6,584 nucleotides of DNA from a bacterium HR12 (GTDB taxonomy: Bacteria; Actinomycetota; UBA4738; HRBIN12). Made by a program: the position numbers and the translations under genes. Below the pieces are notes generated by a model. That model saw only the letters and a program-made list of their open reading frames with translations, made no database searches and was not told where the DNA came from. Positions 1 to 5,951 of the stretch are shown in pieces. Location: NCBI GenBank assembly GCA_002898915.1, contig BEHO01000065.1, positions 1 through 6,584 on the forward strand, in the 5' to 3' direction. Every line of letters starts with the position of its first letter. Position 1 is the stretch's first letter.

Positions 1-225
1 GAGGCAGAGGACGTTCCCGGGCGAGACGCCGGGGTGGTCCGCCTCGAGCTTCCCCGCCGCCACCATGGCGAGGTAGACGACGCGGGCGGCCATGACCGAC
101 GTCTTCCCGGAGCCCGCCCCGGCCACGAGGACGAAGGGCTCGAGGGGGTAGGAGATCGCGCGCCACTACTCCTCGGTCGGCTCGCCGCCGAGGAAGGCGA
201 CGATCGGCTCCGGGTAGGCGCTCAT
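1..225 (-). CDS. adnB: AdnB-like UvrD/RecB-family helicase-nuclease subunit, N-terminal part, with in-frame TAG
   Basis: Only the first 75 codons are visible; the gene runs off the left edge. The frame encodes an AdnB-type N-terminus: a helicase Q-motif region (PTEE, then the stop, then WRAIS), followed by Walker A AGAGSGKT at residues 35-42 and the helix MAARVVYLA (45-53). In this family AdnB pairs with AdnA to make an ATP-dependent motor-nuclease that resects double-strand breaks. The start ATG overlaps the adnA stop (ATGA), and GGAGG lies at 236-240, 10 nt upstream, so translation is probably coupled to adnA. Codon 20 (166-168) is TAG where the family has the Q-motif glutamine (CAG). No start between the stop and Walker A would keep the P-loop intact: a GTG at codon 34 lies in its leading strand, and the next ATG codons are 45 and 54. 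The gene is either silenced, read through or recoded, or the base is wrong. Identification as AdnB rests on this N-terminus plus its position after adnA. Confidence 0.8.
166..168 (-). other. In-frame TAG in adnB (codon 20)
   Basis: The minus-strand codons read GAG GAG TAG TGG CGC. The residues on both sides match an AdnB N-terminus, and the position is normally Gln, the adenine-contacting residue of the UvrD-family Q motif. CAG to TAG is a single transition. The reading frame is unchanged across the stop, so this is a substitution and not a frameshift. Confidence 0.85.
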
Positions 226-3128
226 CGCGCGTCCGCCTCCGCGGGCGTTCCCCCCGCCACCGGGAACACGGGACCGCCCTCCGGGTAGCGAGGACAGAGG
301 GTCCGGAACCGGCAGAACGTGCAGTCCGCGGAGGTGGAGGCCACGTAGGCGCCGGCCTCGTCGAGCTCGCGCACCCGCGCGATGAGGGCGGCGAGGCGCT
401 CGCGCATCCGGCGCTCGTAGCCCTCCTCTCGCCCGCCCGAGAGGGGCCACGCCTGGACCTCCATGCTCGGGTCGTTGCGCTTGCCGCCGAGGAACGCGAG
501 CTCCACGCCGGCGAGCTCGTCGCGGTACGCGGCGAGGTCGGGACACTCCCGCACCGCGAGGAAGTACATCCCGAGCTGGAGGTTCTGGGCCACGGGTCCG
601 GCGTTTTCCGGCCGGCCGGTCTTGAAGTCCGTGATCCGCAGCTCCCCCTCGGGCACCGGGCCGATGCGGTCGATGACCCCGGAGATCGTCGCGCCGTCGA
701 ACTCGAACGCGAAGCGGCGCTCGGTGGCGCGGGCCGGGAGGTCCCCGTAGCGCTCGAACCAGTTGGGCACGAAGGTCTCGAGGGCGTGACGGCGCTCGGC
801 CTCCGAGACCGCGTGGGACGGGAAGCGCGAGGGGTCCCACCGGCGCTCGATCTCGGCTGCGAAGGCCTGGCGGGTGCGGGGGATCCGCCCCGCCTCGATC
901 TCCTGGATGATCCGGTGGACGAGGTGCCCCACCCAGGCCGGGTACCCACCCCCCGGATCGAGCCCGAGCTCGTCGGCGAGCAGGTACTGGAGCTCGCAGT
1001 TCTCGAGGTGGCTGAGGCGCGAGTAGGAGAGGCGGAGAGCGTCGCGCTCCGGGGGCCCCGTGCTGGACCAGTCGAGCTGGAACCACCAGCGCCCGGGGTC
1101 CACGCCGAGCGCGAGGAGCCCCTCGAGGCAGGCGAGGCGCTCCGCCGGGGGCGCGGATCGGTCGGCGAGCGTGCGGCGCCAGGTGGCGCGCGCCTCGGCG
1201 ACGGACACGGGGTCGGGGAACGGCGGGATCGGGGCGTCGCGCCACGGGAGGTCGAGCTCGTCCGCGAAGCGCGAGATGGTGGTGACGGCGTCCGCGTCCT
1301 CCGAGGCGCTCGTCGTGAGGATCACCCGGCGGCGGGCGCGCGAGAGGACGAGGCGGAACAGGCGTCGCTCCTCGGCGAGGCGCTCCCGGTTGAGCTCCGC
1401 GCGGGGGCGGGGGCGGCCCGGGGCCTCCAGGTCGAAGAGCGGCTCGGGGCGGGCGAGGCTCTGGAAGTTCCCCTCCACGGCCCCCGCGACGATGACGGTG
1501 TCGAACTCGAGCCCCGCGGCGCCGTGGGCGGTGAGGACGGCCACCGCGTCGGGCTCCGTCTCCGAGGGGGCCGCGAGCTCCGGGGCGCCCTCTCGAGCGG
1601 CGAGCGCCTCGAGGAAGGTCGGGATCGAGGGATCCTCGGAGCTCCCGGCGAGCTCGATCGCGCGGGCGAGGGCGACGACCTCCTCGAGGTCCGCGCGGGC
1701 GACGGGGTCGTGCTCCGCGGCGGCCACGAGCTCGGCCGAGCAGGGGAGCTCCCGCCAGCAGACGGCGAAGGCGTCGAGGACCGACGCGGCCCGGCCGGCG
1801 GCGCGGTCGAGCACCTCCCGGAGCCGGGCGACCGCGGCGCGCTCGGCCTCCCCCAGGCCCTCGTCGATCCCGAGGGCGTCGCGCGGCGGTCGACCCGAGG
1901 CGAGCGCGCTCCGGACGAGCGTCCGTGCGGTGGCCGGCGAGAGCCCGGCCAGGCGAGACGTGAGGAGCGGGACGACGAGGTCGTTCCGCTCCTCGTCGGT
2001 GGCGACGAGCCAGCGGAGGGCCAGCACGTAGGGCGCCGTGGCGGGCGCCGCGGCCGGCGTGGGGGAGCCCTCCAGCTCGGTGTGGGGGATCCCCGCGTCC
2101 TCGAGCGCCCGGACGAGGGCGGCGGCCTGCGCGTCCTGGCGGCGCGTGACCACCGCGAGGTCGCGCCACGGCACCCCCTCCTCCACGTGGATCCGGCGCA
2201 GCTCCCGGGCGATGGCGGCGTGCTCCTCGGAGGGATGGGGCGCCCGCCAGCCCTCGACGGAGGGGCTGGGACCGCGGTGGGGCGTCGCGAGCTCGACGAC
2301 CGCCGCGCCGAAGCGCTCGGGGAACCGCAGGAGGGGCTCGGCGGTCGTGCCCTGGAAGCCGAAGACGTGGGACTCGGGATCCCCGGCGACGACGAGGCTC
2401 ACGGGGCCGAGCCGTTCCAGGAGGCGTTCGAGGGACGGCGTGGCCTCCTGGTAGTCGTCGACGAGCACGTGCTCGAAGGGGGCGTCCTGCGGGGCGACGG
2501 CGTCCGCCGCCCGTGCCACGAGCCCCGCGAAGTCGACCTCCCCGGCAGCGGCCAGCGCGCGGAGGTAGCGGTCGTAGAACCGGCCGAGCTCGCGCCAGCG
2601 CTCCTGCCCCGGGGTCTCGGCGAGCTCGAGGACCCGTTCGGGGGGGACGAGCCGCTCCTGGGCCCGGAGGACGAGCTGCCGGATCTGGTCGGCGAAGCCG
2701 TGGAGACCGAGGAGCGCCCCGTACGTCGGCCATGCGCTGGGGGCCTCGTCCGCGAGGAGCCCCCGGACCCGCGCGAACTGGTCGGCCGCCGACAGCACGC
2801 GCGGCGGTTCGACGTACCCGAGCCGCCGGTGGTACCGCTCGAGCACCCGGAAGGCGAGCGCGTGGACCGTGAACACCCCGAGGGAGGGCATCGGCGTGCG
2901 GAGGCGATCGAGGAGCGCCGCCCGCGCCCGGACGCGGTCGCGCTTGGAGCGGACGACGAGGGCGACGCGCTCCGGGTCGCACCCCGCCTCGATCAGGCGG
3001 GCGAAGCGCTCCCGCAACACGGCCGTCTTCCCCGTCCCGGGCCCGCCGCGCACGAGCAACGCTCCGCGGTCGTGCTCCAGCACGCCCCGCTGGGCGGGAT
3101 CGGGCGCGAAGGGGGAGGTGCCGTCCAT
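222..3128 (-). CDS. adnA: AdnA-like UvrD helicase fused to RecB-family nuclease
   Basis: This complete 968-residue protein is the AdnA-type subunit of a heterodimeric motor-nuclease for double-strand-break end resection, working on DNA in the cytoplasm. The motor half shows a Q motif (DPAQ, Q13), Walker A GGPGTGKT (28-35), motif Ia around FTVHALAF (86-93), Walker B VLVDDYQ (221-227), motif III AGDPESHVFGFQG (248-260), motif V LTAHGAAGLEF (532-542) and motif VI EERRLFRLVLSRAR (586-599). The C-terminal half, about 700-950, is a PD-(D/E)XK nuclease: G734/H738, D820, DFK at 834-836 and QxxxY at 851-855 are all present. Four cysteines (C711, C936, C939, C945) have the spacing of an AddB/Cas4-type Fe-S cluster. 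Walker B reads DDYQ instead of the usual DE(F/Y)Q. The ATG at 3128 was chosen because it sits just before the Q motif and 7 nt after a TAnnnT box. It ends in TGA and overlaps adnB by 4 bp. There is no in-frame TAG. Confidence 0.92.
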   Translation of the reverse strand: MDGTSPFAPDPAQRGVLEHDRGALLVRGGPGTGKTAVLRERFARLIEAGCDPERVALVVRSKRDRVRARAALLDRLRTPMPSLGVFTVHALAFRVLERYHRRLGYVEPPRVLSAADQFARVRGLLADEAPSAWPTYGALLGLHGFADQIRQLVLRAQERLVPPERVLELAETPGQERWRELGRFYDRYLRALAAAGEVDFAGLVARAADAVAPQDAPFEHVLVDDYQEATPSLERLLERLGPVSLVVAGDPESHVFGFQGTTAEPLLRFPERFGAAVVELATPHRGPSPSVEGWRAPHPSEEHAAIARELRRIHVEEGVPWRDLAVVTRRQDAQAAALVRALEDAGIPHTELEGSPTPAAAPATAPYVLALRWLVATDEERNDLVVPLLTSRLAGLSPATARTLVRSALASGRPPRDALGIDEGLGEAERAAVARLREVLDRAAGRAASVLDAFAVCWRELPCSAELVAAAEHDPVARADLEEVVALARAIELAGSSEDPSIPTFLEALAAREGAPELAAPSETEPDAVAVLTAHGAAGLEFDTVIVAGAVEGNFQSLARPEPLFDLEAPGRPRPRAELNRERLAEERRLFRLVLSRARRRVILTTSASEDADAVTTISRFADELDLPWRDAPIPPFPDPVSVAEARATWRRTLADRSAPPAERLACLEGLLALGVDPGRWWFQLDWSSTGPPERDALRLSYSRLSHLENCELQYLLADELGLDPGGGYPAWVGHLVHRIIQEIEAGRIPRTRQAFAAEIERRWDPSRFPSHAVSEAERRHALETFVPNWFERYGDLPARATERRFAFEFDGATISGVIDRIGPVPEGELRITDFKTGRPENAGPVAQNLQLGMYFLAVRECPDLAAYRDELAGVELAFLGGKRNDPSMEVQAWPLSGGREEGYERRMRERLAALIARVRELDEAGAYVASTSADCTFCRFRTLCPRYPEGGPVFPVAGGTPAEADAR
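236..240 (-). promoter_or_regulatory. Shine-Dalgarno sequence of adnB
   Basis: GGAGG on the minus strand lies 10 nt before the adnB ATG, inside the last codons of adnA. It supports the ATG at 225 as the start and fits translational coupling through the ATGA overlap. Confidence 0.5.
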
Positions 3129-3135
3129 CGGCGCG

Positions 3136-3141
3136 ATGGTA
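3136..3141 (-). promoter_or_regulatory. Putative -10 box (TACCAT) of adnA
   Basis: TACCAT on the minus strand matches the TAnnnT consensus of bacterial -10 elements and is followed by 7 nt and then the adnA ATG. That spacing predicts a transcript starting at or within a base or two of the start codon, i.e. leaderless. I see no convincing -35. The box lies in the 38-bp gap after the M50 gene, so adnA may be transcribed independently of it. Confidence 0.4.
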
Positions 3142-3166
3142 CCCCCGCCCTCCGACAGCGCCGCGG

Positions 3167-4291
3167 CTACGGGCGACGGAGCGCCCAGCGATAGAGGCCG
3201 CCGGCGGTGAGCATGCCGACGAGGCGGCCCTCGTCCAGCACGAGGGCCGCTCGATGGGCGCCGAGCCGTTCGGCCACCTGGTCCAGGGGATCCTCGGGGG
3301 CGAGGATCACGACCTCGGTGAGGGGGATGAGGGCCTCGCGGACCGGCCGGAGCGGGTCGATCGCGCCGACCTCGCGGGCCGATCCGAAGGAGATCATGCC
3401 GATCACGCGACCGTCCTCGACGACGGGGAAGGCCTCGTCCTCGTGGCCCCGCAGGAAGCGGTCGAGCGCCTCGGAGAGGCTGAGGTCGGCGGGGACGACC
3501 GGGGGCGGCGGGTCCATGGCGTCGGCGACGCGCCCGGCGGCGAGGCGACGCTCCACCCCCGCGGCTCGGCTCGAGGTCCTCGCCCCTTGGAAGATGAACA
3601 GCCCGATGATGAGGAGCCAGACGGCGCCGAACCGCTCGCCGCGCGCGAGCTCGAGCGCGGCGAGGCCGAGCAGGACCGCGCCGAGCCCCATGCCGATCCA
3701 GGCCGCGACGCGGGTCGCCACCTCCTGCCGCCCCGAGAGCCGCCAGATCAGCGAGCGGAGCATGCGCCCCCCGTCGAGCGGGAGACCCGGCAGGACGTTG
3801 AACCCGGCCATGAGGAGGTTGACCCACCCGAGGTAGCCGAGGAGCCCCGGCAGGGGCGCCCAGGCGCCGCCGAGCCCCGGCGAGGGCGCCCACCGGTCGG
3901 TGAGCTGGGTGAGGGCCCAGAACAGCCCGGCGAGCGCCAGGCTCGTCGCGGGCCCTACGGCCGCGATGACGAACGCCGGGATCGGCCCGCGCGCCTCGGC
4001 GCGGGCGCTCGTGAACCCCCCGAACAGGACGAGCGTGATCCCCTGGACCTCGATGCCGTACGCGCGGGCGGCCACCGCGTGCGCCCCCTCGTGCAGGAAG
4101 ACCTAGCCGAAGAACAGGAGGGAGCCGAGCGCGGCGAAGCCCAGCGCCGCGAGCGATCCCACGTGCGGATGGAGGGATCCGAGCCGCCCCCAGAGGCTGT
4201 AGGTGACGAGCGCGGCGATCCACACCCAGGAGAGGTCCACGAAGACGGGGACCCCTCGGACCGTGGCGAGCTTCCAAGGTCGACCGAACAC
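3167..4291 (-). CDS. M50 site-2-type zinc metalloprotease with tandem CBS domains, interrupted by in-frame TAG
   Basis: This is a polytopic membrane protease of the Rip3/SpoIVFB-like M50 family, expected to cut substrates within the membrane. With the GTG at 4291 as residue 1, there is a hydrophobic segment at about 16-34 and another at about 45-66 that leads into HEGAH (67-71, the HExxH zinc site). Further transmembrane segments follow, then NVLPGLPLDGG (165-175), whose D173 is the third zinc ligand. After the last membrane helices (to about 235) come two CBS domains (about 255-302 and 317-371), which in relatives bind nucleotides. The total is 374 positions, normal for the family. Codon 63 (4103-4105) is TAG, 3 residues before HExxH, with matching family sequence on both sides. 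The next usable start (GTG 4075) lies after HExxH, so the two halves alone would be inactive. A second GTG at 4294 is an alternative start; 4291 fits the upstream TACGCT box better. The terminal TAG falls right after the second CBS domain. Confidence 0.82.
3842..3892. repeat. Imperfect 30-bp tandem duplication inside the M50 gene
   Basis: Two 21-bp blocks at 3842-3862 and 3872-3892 differ at only 2 positions and are 30 bp apart. On the minus strand they encode WAPSPGL and WAPLPGL, i.e. a 10-codon unit present twice. It lies in the Gly/Pro-rich loop between two membrane segments, where length variation should be tolerated. Confidence 0.6.
4103..4105 (-). other. In-frame TAG in the M50 protease gene (codon 63)
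   Basis: The minus-strand codons read TTC GGC TAG GTC TTC CTG CAC GAG. The upstream LLFFG and downstream VFLHEGAH together form the transmembrane helix that carries the HExxH motif. There is no frame change. Relatives usually have a small or polar residue here, for example Ser, so the ancestral codon could have been TCG (one change), but this cannot be fixed from one sequence. Confidence 0.85.
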
Positions 4292-4298
4292 CACCGCG

Positions 4299-4304
4299 AG
4301 CGTA
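4299..4304 (-). promoter_or_regulatory. Putative -10 box (TACGCT) of the M50 gene
   Basis: TACGCT on the minus strand matches TAnnnT and stands 7 nt before the GTG at 4291 and 4 nt before the GTG at 4294. It favours 4291 as a leaderless start. No clear Shine-Dalgarno or -35 is visible in this divergent gap. Confidence 0.35.
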
Positions 4305-4348
4305 CCGGAGCGGGCGATGCGCGAGGCCGGGGTCACGACCGCCGCGCG

Positions 4349-4354
4349 TAAGGT
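4349..4354 (+). promoter_or_regulatory. Putative -10 box (TAAGGT) of the metallophosphoesterase gene
   Basis: TAAGGT matches TAnnnT and is followed by exactly 6 nt and then the GTG at 4361, as in leaderless promoters. The overlapping purine stretch at 4350-4358 could instead act as a weak Shine-Dalgarno. The TAA here is also an in-frame stop, which rules out any start further upstream. Confidence 0.4.
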
Positions 4355-4360
4355 GGGGAC

Positions 4361-5821
4361 GTGGCTCCGTGGACCGAGCGCGTGCGGTACGCGACCCGTC
4401 TCGCTCTGCCGGTCGTCGTAGGGCTCGTGGGAGCCTGGCTCGGCGGCGCGCTGTTCGCGCCCGCCGAGGTTCGGACGGGGCCGTTCCGCGTGGCGGTCCG
4501 GCCGGCGCTCGGCCGCGGGGTCACGGACCTCGGACTGCCACCGTTCGGACGGGTGGTCGCCGACACGCACGTCGGCCCCCTGGATCTCTCGGCGACCCTG
4601 ACCGACGTCGGGGTCCGGCGGCTGACGGAGGTCGTCGGGCGCGTGGGGATCCAGGGCCTCGTGGACCAGGTGCAGGCCGACGCGCTCGACGCGGTCCCGC
4701 GCCTCGCCCTCCGGCTGCTGCTCGCCGCGGTGGTCGGAGCCGGGATGCTCGGCGCGCTCGTGTTCCGGCGTCGCCTGCGGGCCGTCGGTGCCGCGTGCCT
4801 GACGGCCCTCGTCGCGGTCGGCGGGCTCGAGGCCCTAGCATGGGTCACGTACCGACCGGCCGCCTTCACCGAGCCGCGGTACGTCGGATCCCTCGGGACG
4901 GCCTCGCACCTGATCGGGCCGGTTCGGGAGGCGACGGATCGGATCGAGGATTTCCGGGTGGGGCTCCAGGCCCTGATCGCCAGCGCGACCCGCGCGTACA
5001 CGTCGATCCAGGCGCAGCCCCTCCCCGGCGCGGGGTCCGTGCGGGTGCTCCACGTCTCCGACCTCCACGCCTCGCCCCTCGGGATGGACTTCGCTCGGGA
5101 GGTGGCCGACGCCTTCGAGGTGGACCTGGTCGTCGACACCGGGGACCTCACGTCCTTCGGGACCCCGCTCGAGGACCTCATCACCGCGAGGATCGCGGCG
5201 TTCGGTCGTCCGTACGTGTTCGTGCGCGGCAACCACGACTCGCTCGCCCTCCAGGCCGAGGTCGCGAGGCTCCCGAACGCGATCGTGCTCGACGGGAACG
5301 TGGCCGAGGTCGCCGGCCTGCGCATCTACGGGCTGGGGCACCCCGCCTTCACCCCCTCCGGCACCGAGGAGGGGATCGACCCCGAGGCCTTCGAGGAGGA
5401 GGCCCGGGGGGCGGCCGAGGCGATCCGCGAGGACCTCGCCCGACTCGAGGAGCCGCCCGACATCGTCGCGGTCCACGACGACCGCATGGTGGAGGACCTG
5501 GCGGGTGAGATCCCCCTCGTCGTGTCGGGTCACTTCCACCGGACGACGGCGAGGGTGATCCGGGGCACCCTGTTCCTGCGGGTGGGCACGACCGGCGGGA
5601 ACGGCGCCGGGGTCTTCCGGGGGCTCGACGTGCCGCTCTCCGCCGAGGTCCTGTACTTCTCGCGACCGGAGTCCCGGCTGATCGCCTACGACGTGATCGA
5701 GCAGGATCCGGAGACGGGAAGCCTGTCCGTCACCAGGCACCTCATCAGCCGGGACTACGGCGAGCTCGTCCTCACCCCGAGCGCGAGCGTGATCCCCCCG
5801 CTCACGGTCACCCCCGGGTGA
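4361..5821 (+). CDS. Membrane-anchored calcineurin-like metallophosphoesterase
   Basis: This complete 486-residue protein has an N-terminal membrane region and a C-terminal metallophosphoesterase domain. Hydrophobic segments lie at about 13-32, 115-135 and 141-163. Arginines before the first (R7, R10, R13) and between the second and third (RRRLR, 136-140) suggest, by the positive-inside rule, that the N-terminus is cytoplasmic and that residues 33-113 and the catalytic domain are outside. The dinuclear metal-site motifs are complete: DLH (234-236), GD (261-262), GNHD (290-293), H372 and GHFH (390-393). The substrate cannot be told; the family includes phosphodiesterases, nucleotidases and lipid pyrophosphatases. 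GTG at 4361 is the start because an in-frame TAA lies 12 nt upstream. It ends in TGA and contains no internal stop. It is divergent from the M50 gene, with 69 bp between starts, and convergent with the DUF72 gene. Confidence 0.88.
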   Translation: MAPWTERVRYATRLALPVVVGLVGAWLGGALFAPAEVRTGPFRVAVRPALGRGVTDLGLPPFGRVVADTHVGPLDLSATLTDVGVRRLTEVVGRVGIQGLVDQVQADALDAVPRLALRLLLAAVVGAGMLGALVFRRRLRAVGAACLTALVAVGGLEALAWVTYRPAAFTEPRYVGSLGTASHLIGPVREATDRIEDFRVGLQALIASATRAYTSIQAQPLPGAGSVRVLHVSDLHASPLGMDFAREVADAFEVDLVVDTGDLTSFGTPLEDLITARIAAFGRPYVFVRGNHDSLALQAEVARLPNAIVLDGNVAEVAGLRIYGLGHPAFTPSGTEEGIDPEAFEEEARGAAEAIREDLARLEEPPDIVAVHDDRMVEDLAGEIPLVVSGHFHRTTARVIRGTLFLRVGTTGGNGAGVFRGLDVPLSAEVLYFSRPESRLIAYDVIEQDPETGSLSVTRHLISRDYGELVLTPSASVIPPLTVTPG

Positions 5822-5880
5822 TGGCCCGATGGCGGGGCCGCCGCTGCTAGCATCCCGGTGGGTCTCCGGGCCGGCGAGGC

Positions 5881-5899
5881 CCGGACGCCGAGCGTCCGG
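5881..5899. terminator. GC-rich hairpin after the metallophosphoesterase gene
   Basis: CCGGACGC (5881-5888) and GCGTCCGG (5892-5899) form a perfect 8-bp stem with a CGA loop, 59 nt after the phosphoesterase stop. There is no T-run, only a pyrimidine-rich stretch (about 5907-5919), so it would be a non-canonical terminator of the kind often assigned in GC-rich bacteria. Its right arm overlaps the left arm of the larger inverted repeat at 5894-5950, so the two folds compete. Confidence 0.45.
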
Positions 5900-5950
5900 C
5901 CCAGGCTACCCTCCCTTCCACGCGGGCTCGCCCGCGGGCCTGGGCCGGAC
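5894..5950. terminator. Nested inverted repeat between convergent genes, probable bidirectional terminator
   Basis: The outer arms GTCCGGCCCAGGC (5894-5906) and GCCTGGGCCGGAC (5938-5950) are a perfect 13-bp inverted repeat. Between them CGCGGGC (5921-5927) and GCCCGCG (5930-5936) give a second 7-bp stem. The repeat begins 1 nt after the DUF72 stop on the minus strand and follows the phosphoesterase on the plus strand. This placement fits a terminator serving both genes. No T-run is present. Confidence 0.5.
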
Positions 5951-5951
5951 C

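Noticed and set aside
166..2982. Open frame of 938 codons on the minus strand in another frame of adnA
   Set aside because: Arg/Pro/Ala-rich shadow without motifs. Its last 19 codons happen to be the true beginning of adnB, which starts at 225.
786..3194. Open frame of 802 codons on the plus strand across adnA
   Set aside because: It is antisense to a gene with complete helicase and nuclease motifs; its Gly/Arg/Glu-rich translation has no recognisable domain. Long open antisense frames are expected at this GC content.
166..4105. A frameshift explanation for the two interrupted genes
   Set aside because: The same frame is correct on both sides of each TAG; only a single codon is affected.
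3129..4277. Upstream extension of the adnA frame to 4277
   Set aside because: The extra 383 residues are a shadow of the M50 gene. The helicase Q motif and Walker A place the start at 3128.
4295..4570. N-terminal extension of the M50 protein to an ATG at 4570
   Set aside because: It would cover the divergent promoter region and the start of the phosphoesterase gene. The extra residues are polar and not family-like, while the GTG at 4291 starts just before the conserved GVPVFVDLSW region.
4333..5325. Minus-strand open frame opposite the phosphoesterase gene
   Set aside because: Ser/Thr/Arg-rich shadow; the plus-strand frame carries all five metallophosphoesterase motifs.
5848..5853. TAGCAT, a TAnnnT box on the plus strand after the phosphoesterase gene
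   Set aside because: No coding frame with a sensible product follows at the right spacing; it leads into the terminator hairpins and the antisense of the DUF72 gene. A small RNA start cannot be excluded but nothing supports it.
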